Part shown: positions 8,883 to 20,988 of the stretch, piece by piece
Numbering within the stretch: the stretch's first letter is position 1
Layout: each line of letters opens with the position of its first letter
Assembly (NCBI RefSeq): GCF_018612915.1
Contig: NZ_JAGGRL010000001.1
Coordinates: 596,561-660,560, forward strand
DNA: 64,000 nt
Reading direction: 5' to 3'
Source of the DNA: Stenotrophomonas sp. ISL-67
GTDB taxonomy: Bacteria > Pseudomonadota > Gammaproteobacteria > Xanthomonadales > Xanthomonadaceae
Notes under the pieces: generated by a model
The model's input: only the letters and a program-made list of their open reading frames with translations
The model's database searches: none
Told to the model about the DNA's origin: nothing
Translations under genes and position numbers: made by a program

Positions 8883-10767
8883 CCTCGAGGGAGGCCAGGT
8901 CGCCCTTGTTCTCCAGCCACTGCTTGCGGTCGCCGGCGCGCTTCTTGGCCAGCAGCATGTCCATCAGCGCGCTGGTCTGCTCACCGTCGTCGACGGTCAG
9001 CTGCACCAGCCGGCGCGTGTCCGGGTGGATGGTGGACTCGCGCAGCTGCAGCGGGTTCATTTCGCCCAGGCCCTTGAAACGGGTCACGTTGACCTGGCCC
9101 TTGATCTTCTCGCGCTCGATCTTGTCCAGCAGCGAACGCTTTTCTTCCTCATCCAGTGCGTAGAACACCTGCTTGCCCACGTCCACGCGGAACAGCGGCG
9201 GCATCGCCACGAACACGTGGCCGGCATCGACCAGCGCCGGGAAATGCTTCAGGAACAGCGCCGTCAGCAGCGTGGCGATGTGCAGGCCGTCGGAGTCCGC
9301 GTCGGCCAGGATCACCACCTTGCCGTATCGCAGCCCGCTGATGTCGTCCTTGCCCGGGTCGCAGCCGATCGCGATTGCCAGGTTGTGCACTTCTTCCGAC
9401 GCCAGCACGCTGCCCGACGACACTTCCCAGGTGTTCAGGATCTTGCCGCGCAGCGGCATGATCGCCTGGAAATCCTTGTCGCGGGCCTGCTTCGCACTGC
9501 CGCCGGCCGAGTCGCCCTCGACCAGGAACAGCTCGGTCCGCGACAGGTCCTGGCTGATGCAGTCGGCCAGCTTGCCCGGCAGGGCAGGGCCTTGGGTGAC
9601 CTTCTTGCGCACCACCAGCTTTTCGGTCTTCAGGCGCGCACTGGCGCGCTCGATCGCCAGCTGGGCAATCTGTTCGCCCAGCACCACGTTCTGGTTGAGA
9701 AGCAGGCTGAAGGCGTCATGTGCCGCGCCCTCGACGAAGCCCGCGGCCTGGCGCGACGACAACCGCTCCTTGGTCTGCCCGCTGAACTGCGGGTCGGTCA
9801 TCTTCAGCGACAGCACGAACGAAACCCGGTCCCAGACGTCTTCCGGAGCCAGCTTCACGCCACGTGGCAGCAGGTTGCGGAAGTCGCAGAACTCGCGCAG
9901 CGCCTCGGTCAGGCCAGTGCGCAGGCCGTTGGCGTGGGTGCCGTGCTGGGCGGTCGGAATCAGGTTGACGTAGCTTTCCTGGACCAGCTCGCCCTCCGGC
10001 AGCCAGGCCACCGCCCAGTCCACCACCTCGGTGTCCTTCTTGAGCTGGCCCACGAACAGCTCGGCCGGCAGCATCTCGCGCTCGCCCAGCTCGGCCTTCA
10101 GGTAATCGCTCAGGCCATCCTCGAAGTACCAGGTGTCCTGCTCGTCGGTGGCCTCGTCGCGCAGCTTCACCGTCAGGCCCGGGCACAGCACTGCCTTGGC
10201 GCGCAGCAGGTGGCGCAGCGCACGCAGGTTGTACTTGGGCGTATCGAAGTACTTCGGGTCGGCCCAGAAGCGCACCCGCGTACCCGTGTTCTTTTTGCCG
10301 ACGCTGCCGACCACTTCCAGCGGGGTGGCGCGGTCGCCGTTGCGGAAGGTGATGCGGTGTTCGCTGCCGTCGCGCTTGATGTGCACCTCCACCAGCGTCG
10401 ACAGCGCGTTGACCACGCTCACGCCCACGCCATGCAGGCCGCCGGAGAAGGTGTAGTTCTTGTTGTTGAACTTGCCGCCGGCATGCAGCCGGGTCAGGAT
10501 CAGCTCCACGCCGGGGATCTTCTCCTCCGGGTGGATGTCCACCGGCATGCCGCGACCGTCATCGCTGACCTCGCAGCTGCCGTCCTTGTACAGGGTGACC
10601 TCGACCGTCCGGGCGTGCCCGGCCAGCGCTTCGTCCACGGCGTTGTCGATCACTTCCTGCGCCAGGTGGTTCGGGCGCGCGGTGTCGGTATACATGCCCG
10701 GGCGGCGCTTGACCGGGTCAAGGCCGGACAGGACTTCAATATCGGCGGCGTTATAGCGGGTGTTCAT
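8878..10767 (-). CDS. parE: DNA topoisomerase IV subunit B
   Basis: ParE is the ATPase subunit of topoisomerase IV, which decatenates daughter chromosomes together with ParC. The 629-residue length fits ParE rather than the longer GyrB. The GHKL ATPase site shows EVIDNAVDEALAG, DDGRGMPVDIHPE and GLHGVGVSVVNALS. The TOPRIM domain shows LVEGDSAGGSAKQ and ILADADSDGLHIATLL. The C-terminal zone has RFKGLGEMNP and quinolone-target-like segments. It stands alone; parC is not in the window. The gene ends in TAG, and that TAG is the head of a SMAG hairpin, so the repeat abuts the last codon. Confidence 0.95.
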   Translation of the reverse strand: MNTRYNAADIEVLSGLDPVKRRPGMYTDTARPNHLAQEVIDNAVDEALAGHARTVEVTLYKDGSCEVSDDGRGMPVDIHPEEKIPGVELILTRLHAGGKFNNKNYTFSGGLHGVGVSVVNALSTLVEVHIKRDGSEHRITFRNGDRATPLEVVGSVGKKNTGTRVRFWADPKYFDTPKYNLRALRHLLRAKAVLCPGLTVKLRDEATDEQDTWYFEDGLSDYLKAELGEREMLPAELFVGQLKKDTEVVDWAVAWLPEGELVQESYVNLIPTAQHGTHANGLRTGLTEALREFCDFRNLLPRGVKLAPEDVWDRVSFVLSLKMTDPQFSGQTKERLSSRQAAGFVEGAAHDAFSLLLNQNVVLGEQIAQLAIERASARLKTEKLVVRKKVTQGPALPGKLADCISQDLSRTELFLVEGDSAGGSAKQARDKDFQAIMPLRGKILNTWEVSSGSVLASEEVHNLAIAIGCDPGKDDISGLRYGKVVILADADSDGLHIATLLTALFLKHFPALVDAGHVFVAMPPLFRVDVGKQVFYALDEEEKRSLLDKIEREKIKGQVNVTRFKGLGEMNPLQLRESTIHPDTRRLVQLTVDDGEQTSALMDMLLAKKRAGDRKQWLENKGDLASLEV

Positions 10768-10895
10768 CTGTCTTCAGAAAGCGCAAAGCGACGGCGAAGT
10801 TTGCGGTCTGGCCGGTTTTTTTGCACGCCACACGTTCAGGGGCCGGCCGACCAGCCCGCGATAGACTGTGATCCAGCCATATGCGAGGAGACCCC

Positions 10896-11138
10896 ATGAA
10901 GAAGTTGCTGACCATCGTTGCCATTGCCGCCGCCGTCGTGGCCGTGCCGCTGGCCATGGCGCAGAACGCCGGACAGGGCCAGTCCACCGCGCAGCAGGGC
11001 GAGCAGGCAGAGGCCAAGGCCCAGTCCGAGGCCGACGCCAAGGCCAAGCGCCGCGCGGCCGCCAACGCCGAAATGAAGGCCAAGGGGCAGCAGGCGCCGC
11101 AGAAGGAAGAGGAAGAAGAGGCCAAGAAGAAGCGCTGA
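10896..11138 (+). CDS. Small secreted charged protein, unknown function
   Basis: I do not recognise a family. The 80-residue product has a clear signal peptide (MKKLLTIVAIAAAVVAVPLAMA, cleavage near residue 22). The mature part is low-complexity and rich in Ala, Gln, Lys and Glu. It contains repeated AEAKAQSEADAKAKRRAA-like helix and ends in a run of five Glu followed by AKKKR. It has no cysteine and no domain. The ATG at 10896 is preceded by GAGGAG at good spacing. A strong terminator follows, so it is probably a single-gene unit exporting a small periplasmic helical protein. Confidence 0.7.
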   Translation: MKKLLTIVAIAAAVVAVPLAMAQNAGQGQSTAQQGEQAEAKAQSEADAKAKRRAAANAEMKAKGQQAPQKEEEEEAKKKR

Positions 11139-11158
11139 ACCCGCGTTTCGGCCTCCCT

Positions 11159-11182
11159 GACGCCCCGGCTTGCCGGGGCGTC
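11159..11182 (+). terminator. Terminator after the small secreted protein gene
   Basis: GACGCCCCGGC-TT-GCCGGGGCGTC is an 11-bp perfect stem, followed by a short mixed T-rich tail (TTCGTTCGT). It is a strong hairpin but the T-run is weak. Confidence 0.7.
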
Positions 11183-11196
11183 TTCGTTCGTGCCCC

Positions 11197-11225
11197 TTGG
11201 GCTGGACGCCCTCAATCTGTAAACT
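11197..11225 (+). promoter_or_regulatory. Predicted pyrG promoter
   Basis: TTGGGC (11197-11202), a 17-base spacer and TAAACT (11220-11225) form a plausible sigma-70 promoter. It would give pyrG a leader of about 270 bases. The leader is C-rich with no stable structure obvious by eye, and no gene lies in it. Confidence 0.5.
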
Positions 11226-11402
11226 ATGGCTTTCCGGGAGCAGTGCGTTGTCATCCATCAGCGAATGGACTGGTCTGGTCGTGCGCGACCGCCAGCAGGT
11301 CAGGCAGGAGGTGACGGTCCCATCGGCGACCGGCACGGCCACCCCGACCTCGCCGACCGGCTGCCACCCCGCCTCTCCCTCGATCCAGGCCCTGGTGCGT
11401 GA

Positions 11403-13160
<1,758 letters not shown>

Positions 13161-13171
13161 TTCGGCCATAA

Positions 13172-14524
<1,353 letters not shown>

Positions 14525-14529
14525 TCCGC

Positions 14530-14880
14530 ATGCGCAACTGGCGCTGGCTGCTGCTGGTGCTCGCGGTACTGCTGGCATGGCTGCAGTACCGCTTCTGGTT
14601 CGGCCCGGGCAATTCGGGAGAAGTGATGATGCTCGAAGCCCAGGTCGAATCCCAGAAGCGCGACAACGCCGGCCTGCAGCAGCGCAATGATGCGCTGGCT
14701 GCCGAGGTCAAGGATCTCAAGGAAGGCGAGGCCGCCATTGAAGAACGCGCGCGCAGCGAGCTGGGCATGATCAAACCTGGCGAGACGTTCTACCGCGTGG
14801 TCGAGAACGCGCCGGTGGCGGCGCCGCGTGCGCCGGCGCGGGCCGCCGACCCGAACGCGCCGCACCAGGACGTGCCCTGA
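14530..14880 (+). CDS. ftsB: Cell division protein FtsB
   Basis: FtsB is a small bitopic division protein that joins FtsL and FtsQ at the septum. This one has 116 residues: one transmembrane segment at about 5-19 ([16 protein letters not shown]), then a coiled coil at about 35-75 ([20 protein letters not shown]). The conserved [19 protein letters not shown] motif follows. The C-terminal tail is Ala/Pro-rich and longer than in E. coli. It begins five bases after eno, and its stop overlaps the ispD start (TGATG). Confidence 0.93.
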   Translation: MRNWRWLLLVLAVLLAWLQYRFWFGPGNSGEVMMLEAQVESQKRDNAGLQQRNDALAAEVKDLKEGEAAIEERARSELGMIKPGETFYRVVENAPVAAPRAPARAADPNAPHQDVP

Positions 14881-15575
14881 TGGGCAGCGTATGGGCCGTG
14901 GTTCCGGCCGCCGGCCGTGGCACCCGCTTCGGCAGCGACACGCCCAAGCAGTACCTGGTCGCAGGCGACCGCGTATTGCTGGCGCACACCCTGGAAGCCC
15001 TGCTGTCGCACCCGGTCGTGGCCGGGGTGATGGTGGTGATCGCCGAGAACGATGCCGACTGGCCGGGCTGGCAGTCGCTGGCCGGCAAACCGATCCTTAC
15101 CTGCACCGGCGGGGCGACCCGCGCCGCGTCGGTGCTGGCCGGGCTGCAGGCACTGCCGGACAGCGTGCGTGCCGACGATTTCGTGCTGGTGCATGACGCC
15201 GCGCGGCCGAACCTGGCGGCGGCCGACCTGGGGCGCCTGCTGGAAGTGGGGCGTACCGATCCGGTCGGGGCGATCCTGGCCGCGCCGGTACGCGACACGC
15301 TCAAGCGGGCCGGTGACGACGGCGGCATCGATGGCACCGAGCCGCGCGCGCGCCTGTGGCGTGCGCTGACCCCGCAGCTGTTCCGCCGCCACCAGCTGGC
15401 ACGCGCGCTGCAGGACGCCGCTGCGGCCGGCCTGGAGGTCACCGACGACGCCATGGCGATGGAGCGGCAGGGACTGCGCCCGTTGCTGGTAGAGGGCAGC
15501 GAGGACAACTTCAAGGTCACCACCCCGGCCGATCTGTCCCGATTCGAATTCGAGCTGACGCGCCGCGGCTCCTGA
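14880..15575 (+). CDS. ispD: 2-C-methyl-D-erythritol 4-phosphate cytidylyltransferase
   Basis: IspD attaches CMP to methylerythritol phosphate in the MEP isoprenoid pathway. The 231-residue enzyme shows the nucleotide-binding start [20 protein letters not shown] (about 6-25), the substrate loop [11 protein letters not shown] and the C-terminal [15 protein letters not shown]. The ATG shares one base with the ftsB stop. Next in the operon come ispF and truD. IspG, another enzyme of the pathway, is at 58.6 kb. Confidence 0.95.
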   Translation: MGSVWAVVPAAGRGTRFGSDTPKQYLVAGDRVLLAHTLEALLSHPVVAGVMVVIAENDADWPGWQSLAGKPILTCTGGATRAASVLAGLQALPDSVRADDFVLVHDAARPNLAAADLGRLLEVGRTDPVGAILAAPVRDTLKRAGDDGGIDGTEPRARLWRALTPQLFRRHQLARALQDAAAAGLEVTDDAMAMERQGLRPLLVEGSEDNFKVTTPADLSRFEFELTRRGS

Positions 15576-15611
15576 GCCCGTCCTCGTCGGCCATCACAGC
15601 AGGTTTTTGCC

Positions 15612-16106
15612 ATGAACACCCCGTTTCCTCCGGTCCGCATCGGGCAGGGTTATGACGTCCACGCCTTCGGCGAGGGCGACCACATCATGCTCGGCGGCAT
15701 CCGCGTTGCGCACAGCTGCGGCGTGCTGGCGCACAGCGATGGTGATGTGATCCTGCACGCCTTGTGCGATGCCATGCTGGGCGCGCTGTCGCTCGGCGAT
15801 ATCGGCCAGCACTTCCCGCCCTCGGACATGCGCTGGAAAGATGCAGACAGCAGCCGCTTCCTGGAGCATTGCAACAGCCTGCTGCGCGAACGCGGCTGGC
15901 AGGTCGGCAACACCGACATCACCGTGATCTGCGAGCGGCCCAAGGTCGGCCCGCATGCGCTGGCCATGCGCGAGCGCATCGCCGGACTGCTTGGCATCGC
16001 GCTGGATGCGGTGAGCGTCAAGGCCACCACCTCCGAGAAGCTCGGTTTCACCGGGCGCGGCGAAGGTATCGCCGCCCAGGCCGTCGTGCTGCTGGTGGCG
16101 CTGTGA
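15612..16106 (+). CDS. ispF: 2-C-methyl-D-erythritol 2,4-cyclodiphosphate synthase
   Basis: IspF cyclises CDP-methylerythritol phosphate, two steps after IspD. The 164-residue trimer-forming enzyme has the metal ligands in [11 protein letters not shown] (Asp, His) and the downstream [28 protein letters not shown] block. It also has [11 protein letters not shown] and the C-terminal [20 protein letters not shown]. The ATG at 15612 lies 36 bases after ispD. The stop overlaps the GTG start of truD (GTGA). Confidence 0.95.
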   Translation: MNTPFPPVRIGQGYDVHAFGEGDHIMLGGIRVAHSCGVLAHSDGDVILHALCDAMLGALSLGDIGQHFPPSDMRWKDADSSRFLEHCNSLLRERGWQVGNTDITVICERPKVGPHALAMRERIAGLLGIALDAVSVKATTSEKLGFTGRGEGIAAQAVVLLVAL

Positions 16107-17146
16107 TTCCGTTGCCGCTGGCCTTTGGCGAGGCCCTGCTGCGTGCGCAGATCCGCACCACCCCGGAAGATTTCCAGGTGGATGAACTGCCGGCGTTCGA
16201 GCCGAGCGGGGAGGGCGAGCACCTGCTGCTGACGATCCGCAAGCGCGGCGCCAACACCGTGCACGTGGCCAAGCTGCTGGCCAGGTGGGCCGGGCTGCCG
16301 GACATGGCGGTCAGCTACGCCGGCATGAAGGACCGGCATGCGGTCACCACCCAGCGTTTCAGCGTGCACCTGCCGAAGCGGGTTGCGCCGGACATCGCGT
16401 TGCTGGCCTCCGATGAAGTCGAGGTGGTCGAGTCGACCTGGCACAACCGCAAGCTGCAGCGCGGCGCGCTGGCCGGCAATCGTTTCCGGCTGGTGCTGCG
16501 CGGGGTGCAGGGTGAAGCGAAGGCGATCGACGAGCGCCTGTCACTGATTGCCGCGCGCGGGCTGCCGAACTGGTTCGGCGAGCAGCGCTTCGGCCGCGAC
16601 GGCGGCAACGTGCCGGCCGCGCTGGCGATGTTTGGTGGCCGCCGGGTGCGCCCGGACCAGCGCTCGCTGCTGCTCTCGGCAGCCCGGTCAGCGCTGTTCA
16701 ACCAGGTGCTGGCCGAGCGCGTGGTGCAGGGCAGCTGGGACAGCCCGCTGGACGGCGAGGTGTGGATGCTCGATGGCAGCCGCAGCGTATTTGGCCCCGA
16801 GCCGTGGACTGACCTGCTGGCTGACCGCCTCGGCCGTTTCGACATCCATCCCAGCGGCCCGTTGTGGGGCGAGGGCGAGCTGCGCAGCAGTGGTGCGGCC
16901 GCGGAGCTGGAGCGGGGCGCGGTCAGCGACGAACAATCGCTGCAGCTGCGCGCCGGCCTGGAAGGTGCGCGCCTGAAGCAGGAGCGCCGCGCGCTGCGCC
17001 TGCGCCCGGCCAACCTGCAGCATCGCTGGTTGGCGCCGGACGTGATGGAACTGACCCTCGCGCTGCCACCGGGCTGCTATGCCACCGCCGTGCTGCACGA
17101 GCTTGGCCAGGTCAATGACGTCGGAGGCGCCCCGGTTCCGGAATGA
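16103..17146 (+). CDS. truD: tRNA pseudouridine(13) synthase
   Basis: TruD makes pseudouridine at position 13 of tRNA-Glu. The 347-residue product shows [11 protein letters not shown] near the N-terminus and the catalytic region [13 protein letters not shown] (Asp of KDRHA). It also has the family block [14 protein letters not shown] and the C-terminal [14 protein letters not shown]. The GTG at 16103 overlaps the ispF stop and starts exactly where the conserved sequence starts. It closes the eno-ftsB-ispD-ispF-truD run, the E. coli order. Confidence 0.94.
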   Translation: MIPLPLAFGEALLRAQIRTTPEDFQVDELPAFEPSGEGEHLLLTIRKRGANTVHVAKLLARWAGLPDMAVSYAGMKDRHAVTTQRFSVHLPKRVAPDIALLASDEVEVVESTWHNRKLQRGALAGNRFRLVLRGVQGEAKAIDERLSLIAARGLPNWFGEQRFGRDGGNVPAALAMFGGRRVRPDQRSLLLSAARSALFNQVLAERVVQGSWDSPLDGEVWMLDGSRSVFGPEPWTDLLADRLGRFDIHPSGPLWGEGELRSSGAAAELERGAVSDEQSLQLRAGLEGARLKQERRALRLRPANLQHRWLAPDVMELTLALPPGCYATAVLHELGQVNDVGGAPVPE

Positions 17147-17151
17147 CCGCG

Positions 17152-17310
17152 CAGACACGCATGGCGTGTCCCTACGCGGCCCCTCGACCAAAAAAGGTCG
17201 TTCGACCACCAGGTCGCCCGACCAAGGATCGTAGTGACACGCCATGCGTGTCAACGCCATGCCGAACACGCACGGAACCCGCCATGCGTGTCAACGCCAT
17301 GCGTGACACG
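17152..17310. repeat. SMAG dimer (tail-to-tail) plus extra hairpin halves
   Basis: A reverse hairpin ACACGC-AT-GGCGTGT-CCCTAC (17152-17175) faces a forward one, GTAG-TGACACGC-CAT-GCGTGTCA (17231-17253). Between them lies a spacer holding CGACC motifs and ending CGACCAAGGATC. The same arrangement recurs at 28961-29061. Further downstream the 22-bp string at 17240-17261 is repeated exactly at 17280-17301. Confidence 0.75.
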
Positions 17311-17316
17311 CCCGGT

Positions 17317-17856
17317 TCACCGGTTTGCCAACAACACCAACACCGCCCCGGTCCCGCCTTGCCCGGCCGGCGCCGAATGGAACGCCAGCACGTCGTTGCG
17401 CTGGCGCAGCAGCCGGTCCACCAGGTTCTTCAGCACCGGCGCGCCGCCGTCCGACTGCAGCCCCTTGCCATGGATGATGCGCACGCAGCCGTACTCATGC
17501 GCATGGGCTTCCAGCAGGAACTGCCGCAGCAGCGTCTCAGCCTGGACCACGGTGGCGCCATGCAGGTCCAGTTCGTCCTGTACCGAGTACTGGCCGCGCT
17601 TGAGTCGCTGGAACATCCGCGCCGGCAGGTTGTCGCGCCGGTAACTGGCAGTGTCGCCGGCTTCCAGCGGGCTGCTGTCGCGCAGCAGCCGGGCGAACTC
17701 CCCGCGCGCGGCGTGGTCGTCCTGTTCGGCCATGCGCGCGCGCGGCTTGGGCCGTGGCGCCGCCGGCGGCGCGGCCACGGGTCTGCGCAGCGGCGTAACC
17801 TCGCCGATGGCGGCACGGAACAGCGCGGCCGGATCTTCGTCTTCAGGATGTGACAT
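17317..17856 (-). CDS. Smr/MutS2-type domain protein (SmrA-like)
   Basis: The Smr domain of this 179-residue cytosolic protein occupies its C-terminal half (about 85-175). It shows the LDLHG motif (DELDLHGATVVQAETLL) and the RIIHGKGLQSDGG block typical of Smr endonucleases. The N-terminal third is Pro/Ala/Arg-rich and likely disordered. Smr proteins nick structured DNA or cleave stalled-ribosome mRNA; which applies here cannot be told. It converges with truD and diverges from surE. Confidence 0.88.
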   Translation of the reverse strand: MSHPEDEDPAALFRAAIGEVTPLRRPVAAPPAAPRPKPRARMAEQDDHAARGEFARLLRDSSPLEAGDTASYRRDNLPARMFQRLKRGQYSVQDELDLHGATVVQAETLLRQFLLEAHAHEYGCVRIIHGKGLQSDGGAPVLKNLVDRLLRQRNDVLAFHSAPAGQGGTGAVLVLLANR

Positions 17857-18043
17857 GCGTACAGCCTAATGCCCTGAATCGGTCGTGCCTACCTCCCGCC
17901 GGGGTAGGCCGATCTGCCCGGTTGCGGCACAATAGCTGACGCACTTGCGCGGTCGGTGATCCCGGAACGGGTGAAGGCCGGCCCCGCCAACGCTGGAAAG
18001 TGATGGAAATGAAGTCTTGAACAATCAAGTGGTTAAAACCCGG

Positions 18044-18823
18044 ATGCGGATCCTGGTCAGTAACGATGACGGCGTTGATGCCCCCGGCATCAGGATGCTC
18101 GCCAGCGTGCTGCGCGAGGCCGGCCACGATGTGATGGTGGTCGCCCCCGACCGCGACCGTTCCGGCGCCAGCAACTCGCTGACGCTGGACCTGCCGGTGC
18201 GCGTCAAGCGCATTGACCACTACACCTGTTCGGTGGCGGGAACCCCGACCGACTGCGTGCACCTGGCCCTGACCGGCCTGCTGGAATACGACCCTGACAT
18301 CGTCGTGTCGGGCATCAACAACGCCGCCAACCTGGGCGATGACGTCATCTATTCCGGTACCGTTTCCGCGGCGATGGAAGGCCGTTTCCTTGGCTTGCCG
18401 GCGGTGGCGATGTCGCTGGTGAGCCACAACCACGATCCGCGCAATTTCGAAACCGCCGCACGCGCCGCAGTGGAGATCGTGACCCGGCTCAAGGCCGATC
18501 CATTGCCGGCCGACACCATCCTCAACGTCAACGTGCCGGACCTGCCCTGGTCCGAGGTGCGTGGCTTCGAAGTGACCCGGCTGGGCAACCGCCACCGTGC
18601 CGAAGGCTGCATCGCCCAGCGCGACCCGCGCGGCAATGAGGTGTACTGGATCGGCCCGGCCGGCCGCGAACAGGATTCGGGCCCGGGCACGGACTTCCAT
18701 GCCGTGCGCAACGGGTTCATCTCGATCACCCCGATCCAGGTCGACCTGACCCGCTACCAGGCGCTGGAGAAAGTGGCCAGCTGGGTGGGCGGGCTGACTG
18801 CCGCGCTGGACCGGCCGGCATGA
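18044..18823 (+). CDS. surE: 5'/3'-nucleotidase SurE
   Basis: SurE is a metal-dependent survival nucleotidase. The product is 259 residues and shows [15 protein letters not shown] (metal-binding Asp-Asp), [52 protein letters not shown] and a C-terminal [16 protein letters not shown]. The ATG at 18044 fits the conserved start; a TTG at 18017 would add nine residues. TTAAAA at 18033-18038 lies five bases before the ATG and there is no Shine-Dalgarno, suggesting a leaderless message. Pcm overlaps its stop by four bases. Confidence 0.95.
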   Translation: MRILVSNDDGVDAPGIRMLASVLREAGHDVMVVAPDRDRSGASNSLTLDLPVRVKRIDHYTCSVAGTPTDCVHLALTGLLEYDPDIVVSGINNAANLGDDVIYSGTVSAAMEGRFLGLPAVAMSLVSHNHDPRNFETAARAAVEIVTRLKADPLPADTILNVNVPDLPWSEVRGFEVTRLGNRHRAEGCIAQRDPRGNEVYWIGPAGREQDSGPGTDFHAVRNGFISITPIQVDLTRYQALEKVASWVGGLTAALDRPA

Positions 18824-19497
18824 GCCAGCGCCTGCGCCTGCAGCCCGAAGCGGTCGGCATCGGCATGACCTCACAGCGCGTGCGCGACCGCCTGGTCGAG
18901 CGCCTGCGCGAAAGCGGTATCGCCGACGAAGCCACCCTCAACGCGATCCGCGTGGTACCGCGCCATCTGTTCATCGACGAGGCCTTGGCCTCGCGTGCCT
19001 ACGAAGACACCGCACTGCCGATCGGCCACGGCCAGACCATTTCGCAGCCGTGGGTGGTGGCGCGGATGACCGAAGCGGTGCTGCAGTCGGCGCCGAAGAA
19101 AGTACTGGAAGTGGGCACCGGTTCGGGCTACCAGGCCGCCGTGCTCGGCGCGCTGGGGCTGGAGGTCTACACCGTCGAGCGCATCGGCGACCTGCTGCGG
19201 CAGGCGCGCAAGCGCTTCCGCGCGCTGGGCATGAACATCCGCAGCAAGCATGACGATGGCCGCATCGGCTGGGCCGAACACGGGCCGTTCGATGCCATCG
19301 TGGTCACGGCCGCTGCGCCGGCGCTGGTGGATGCGCTGGTCGAGCAGTTGGCCGTGGGCGGGCGCCTGGTCGCGCCGGTCGGCGGGGCGGGGGCGCAGTC
19401 GCTGATCCAGCTGACCCGTCGCGACGACGGCAGCGTTGACCAGCAGGTACTGGCGCCGGTTACGTTCGTGCCCTTGCTGTCTGGCATGCTGGACTGA
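18820..19497 (+). CDS. pcm: Protein-L-isoaspartate O-methyltransferase
   Basis: Pcm repairs damaged isoaspartyl residues using S-adenosylmethionine. The 225-residue protein shows [32 protein letters not shown] (conserved substrate loop, about 46-77) and the SAM-binding motif [16 protein letters not shown]. The later block is [32 protein letters not shown]. The start overlaps the surE stop by four bases. The surE-pcm pair is conserved across gammaproteobacteria. Confidence 0.95.
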   Translation: MSQRLRLQPEAVGIGMTSQRVRDRLVERLRESGIADEATLNAIRVVPRHLFIDEALASRAYEDTALPIGHGQTISQPWVVARMTEAVLQSAPKKVLEVGTGSGYQAAVLGALGLEVYTVERIGDLLRQARKRFRALGMNIRSKHDDGRIGWAEHGPFDAIVVTAAAPALVDALVEQLAVGGRLVAPVGGAGAQSLIQLTRRDDGSVDQQVLAPVTFVPLLSGMLD

Positions 19498-19516
19498 TTC
19501 CAAGGAGCGTCGCGTC

Positions 19517-20131
19517 ATGAAGATTTTTGGTCCGCTGTACGAGCGGGCGATGAAGTGGGCCGCACATGAGCGCGCCCCGACCTACCTGACGGTGCTGAGC
19601 TTCATCGAGGCGATCATCTTCCCGGTGATGCCCGAAGTGATGCTGGCGCCGATGTGCGTGGCCCAGCCCAGGCGTGGCTGGTGGTTCGCCACGCTCAGCC
19701 TGGCCGGCTCGATGGCCGGTGCGCTGGTCGGCTATGCGCTGGGCCATTACGTATTTGAAGCGGTCAAGCCGCTGTTCGCCGCGATGGGCATGTTGACCAG
19801 CATCGAGGGCGGCATTGCCATCGTGCAGGCCAAGATGGCCGAATCGCCGTGGGCGGTGTTCACGTTCCTGGTACTGGGCGGCTTCATGCCCATTCCGATG
19901 AAGGTCTTCACGTGGGCATCGGGTATCGTCGGCGTGCCGCTGCCGCAGTATTTCCTGAGCATGCTGATCGGGCGGGGCAAGCGCGTGTACGTGCTGGCCG
20001 CGGTGATCCGCGTTGGCGGGGCGCGTGCCGAAGCGGTGCTGCGTCGTTGGATTGAACCGCTGGGCTGGATCGCCACCGCATTGGTGGTGGGTCTGGTGGC
20101 CTGGCTTGTCTGGAGGTCGAAGTTCGCATGA
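19517..20131 (+). CDS. YqaA-family (DedA-like) membrane protein
   Basis: The 204 residues form an inner-membrane protein with about five hydrophobic segments. The family landmarks are FIEAIIFPVMPEVMLAPMCV (about 31-50), the Gly-rich SLAGSMAGALVGYALGHYVF and GGFMPIPMKVFTWASGIVGVPLPQYF. These mark the SNARE-associated/VTT (DedA) superfamily, YqaA branch, whose transported substrate is uncertain. It lies between pcm and nlpD, a position it often holds in Xanthomonadaceae. Its stop overlaps the nlpD start by four bases. SD-like AAGGAG precedes the ATG. Confidence 0.85.
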   Translation: MKIFGPLYERAMKWAAHERAPTYLTVLSFIEAIIFPVMPEVMLAPMCVAQPRRGWWFATLSLAGSMAGALVGYALGHYVFEAVKPLFAAMGMLTSIEGGIAIVQAKMAESPWAVFTFLVLGGFMPIPMKVFTWASGIVGVPLPQYFLSMLIGRGKRVYVLAAVIRVGGARAEAVLRRWIEPLGWIATALVVGLVAWLVWRSKFA

Positions 20132-20895
20132 GTGCTGATCGTTTGAGCGGGGCCGCGCGGCTGACCGCACTGCTGCTGGTGGTGTCCACCCTGAGTGCCT
20201 GCGGCACGGCCACGGTGGTCAAGCCGTCAGGCGGGCGCACCGCGCACACCACGCCGCAGACCTCGGTGGCCAAGCCGGGCCAGACCGCCGTGGTGCGTCG
20301 CGGCGACACGCTGTACGCGCTGGCACGCATCCACAACATCACCCCGCGCGACCTGGCGGGCTGGAACGGGTTGGCCGAGCCGTACACGATCTATCCGGGC
20401 CAGGTGCTGCGCCTGTATCCGGGCAGCAGTCCGGGCCGCGCGCCCACCACCGTGGTGACCGCGCCGCGACCGGGAACCACGACGCCCACGCCGACCCCGT
20501 CGCCGACCACCGCCATCAAGAGCAACATCAGCTGGCGCTGGCCGGCCGAGGGTGCCGTCGTCGGCCGCTTCGTCGGTGCCGACGTCACCAAGCAGGGTGT
20601 CGATATCGCCGGCACCAGCGGCCAGCCGGTGCGCGCCACGGCGCCGGGCGTGGTGGTCTATTCCGGCGCAGGCCTGGTCGGTTTCGGCGAGCTGATCATC
20701 GTCAAGCACAGCGACCAGTGGCTGTCGGCCTACGGCCACAACCGCAAGCGACTGGTCAATGAAGGCCAGAGCGTCAAGGCCGGCGAGCAGATCGCCGAAA
20801 TGGGCCGGACCGGTACCACCCGCGACATGCTGCACTTCGAGATCCGCTACAACGGCAAGCCGGTTGACCCGCTGCTGTACCTGCCGCCGAAATGA
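20128..20895 (+). CDS. nlpD: NlpD-type LysM/M23 lipoprotein, predicted amidase activator
   Basis: The product is 255 residues. The lipobox STLSAC (Cys25) anchors it in a membrane facing the periplasm. A LysM peptidoglycan-binding domain (about 53-98, VVRRGDTLYALARIHNI to YPGQVLRLYPG) is followed by a Pro/Thr linker and an M23/LytM domain (about 145-250). The zinc site is degenerate: the usual HxGxD reads KQGVD and the usual HLHFE reads MLHFE. It is therefore probably not a peptidase but an activator of a septal amidase (AmiC-like), as shown for E. coli NlpD. It sits downstream of surE-pcm-yqaA; rpoS does not follow. Confidence 0.9.
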   Translation: MSADRLSGAARLTALLLVVSTLSACGTATVVKPSGGRTAHTTPQTSVAKPGQTAVVRRGDTLYALARIHNITPRDLAGWNGLAEPYTIYPGQVLRLYPGSSPGRAPTTVVTAPRPGTTTPTPTPSPTTAIKSNISWRWPAEGAVVGRFVGADVTKQGVDIAGTSGQPVRATAPGVVVYSGAGLVGFGELIIVKHSDQWLSAYGHNRKRLVNEGQSVKAGEQIAEMGRTGTTRDMLHFEIRYNGKPVDPLLYLPPK

Positions 20896-20900
20896 TCGCG

Positions 20901-20968
20901 CAGCCACGTAGGGCGTGGCTGAAATCCCACCGAAGTCGCAAGAAAAAGGCCGCCAACGGCAGCCTTTC
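20901..20968. terminator. Hairpins between convergent nlpD and the Mth938-like gene
   Basis: CAGCCACG-TAG-GGCGTGGCTG (20901-20921) is a near-perfect stem, and AAAAAGGC.GCC-AAC-GGC.GCCTTT (20944-20968) is an imperfect stem with A and T flanks. The second could terminate both convergent transcripts. Confidence 0.5.
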
Positions 20969-20988
20969 CTGAACAAAATCAACGAATT

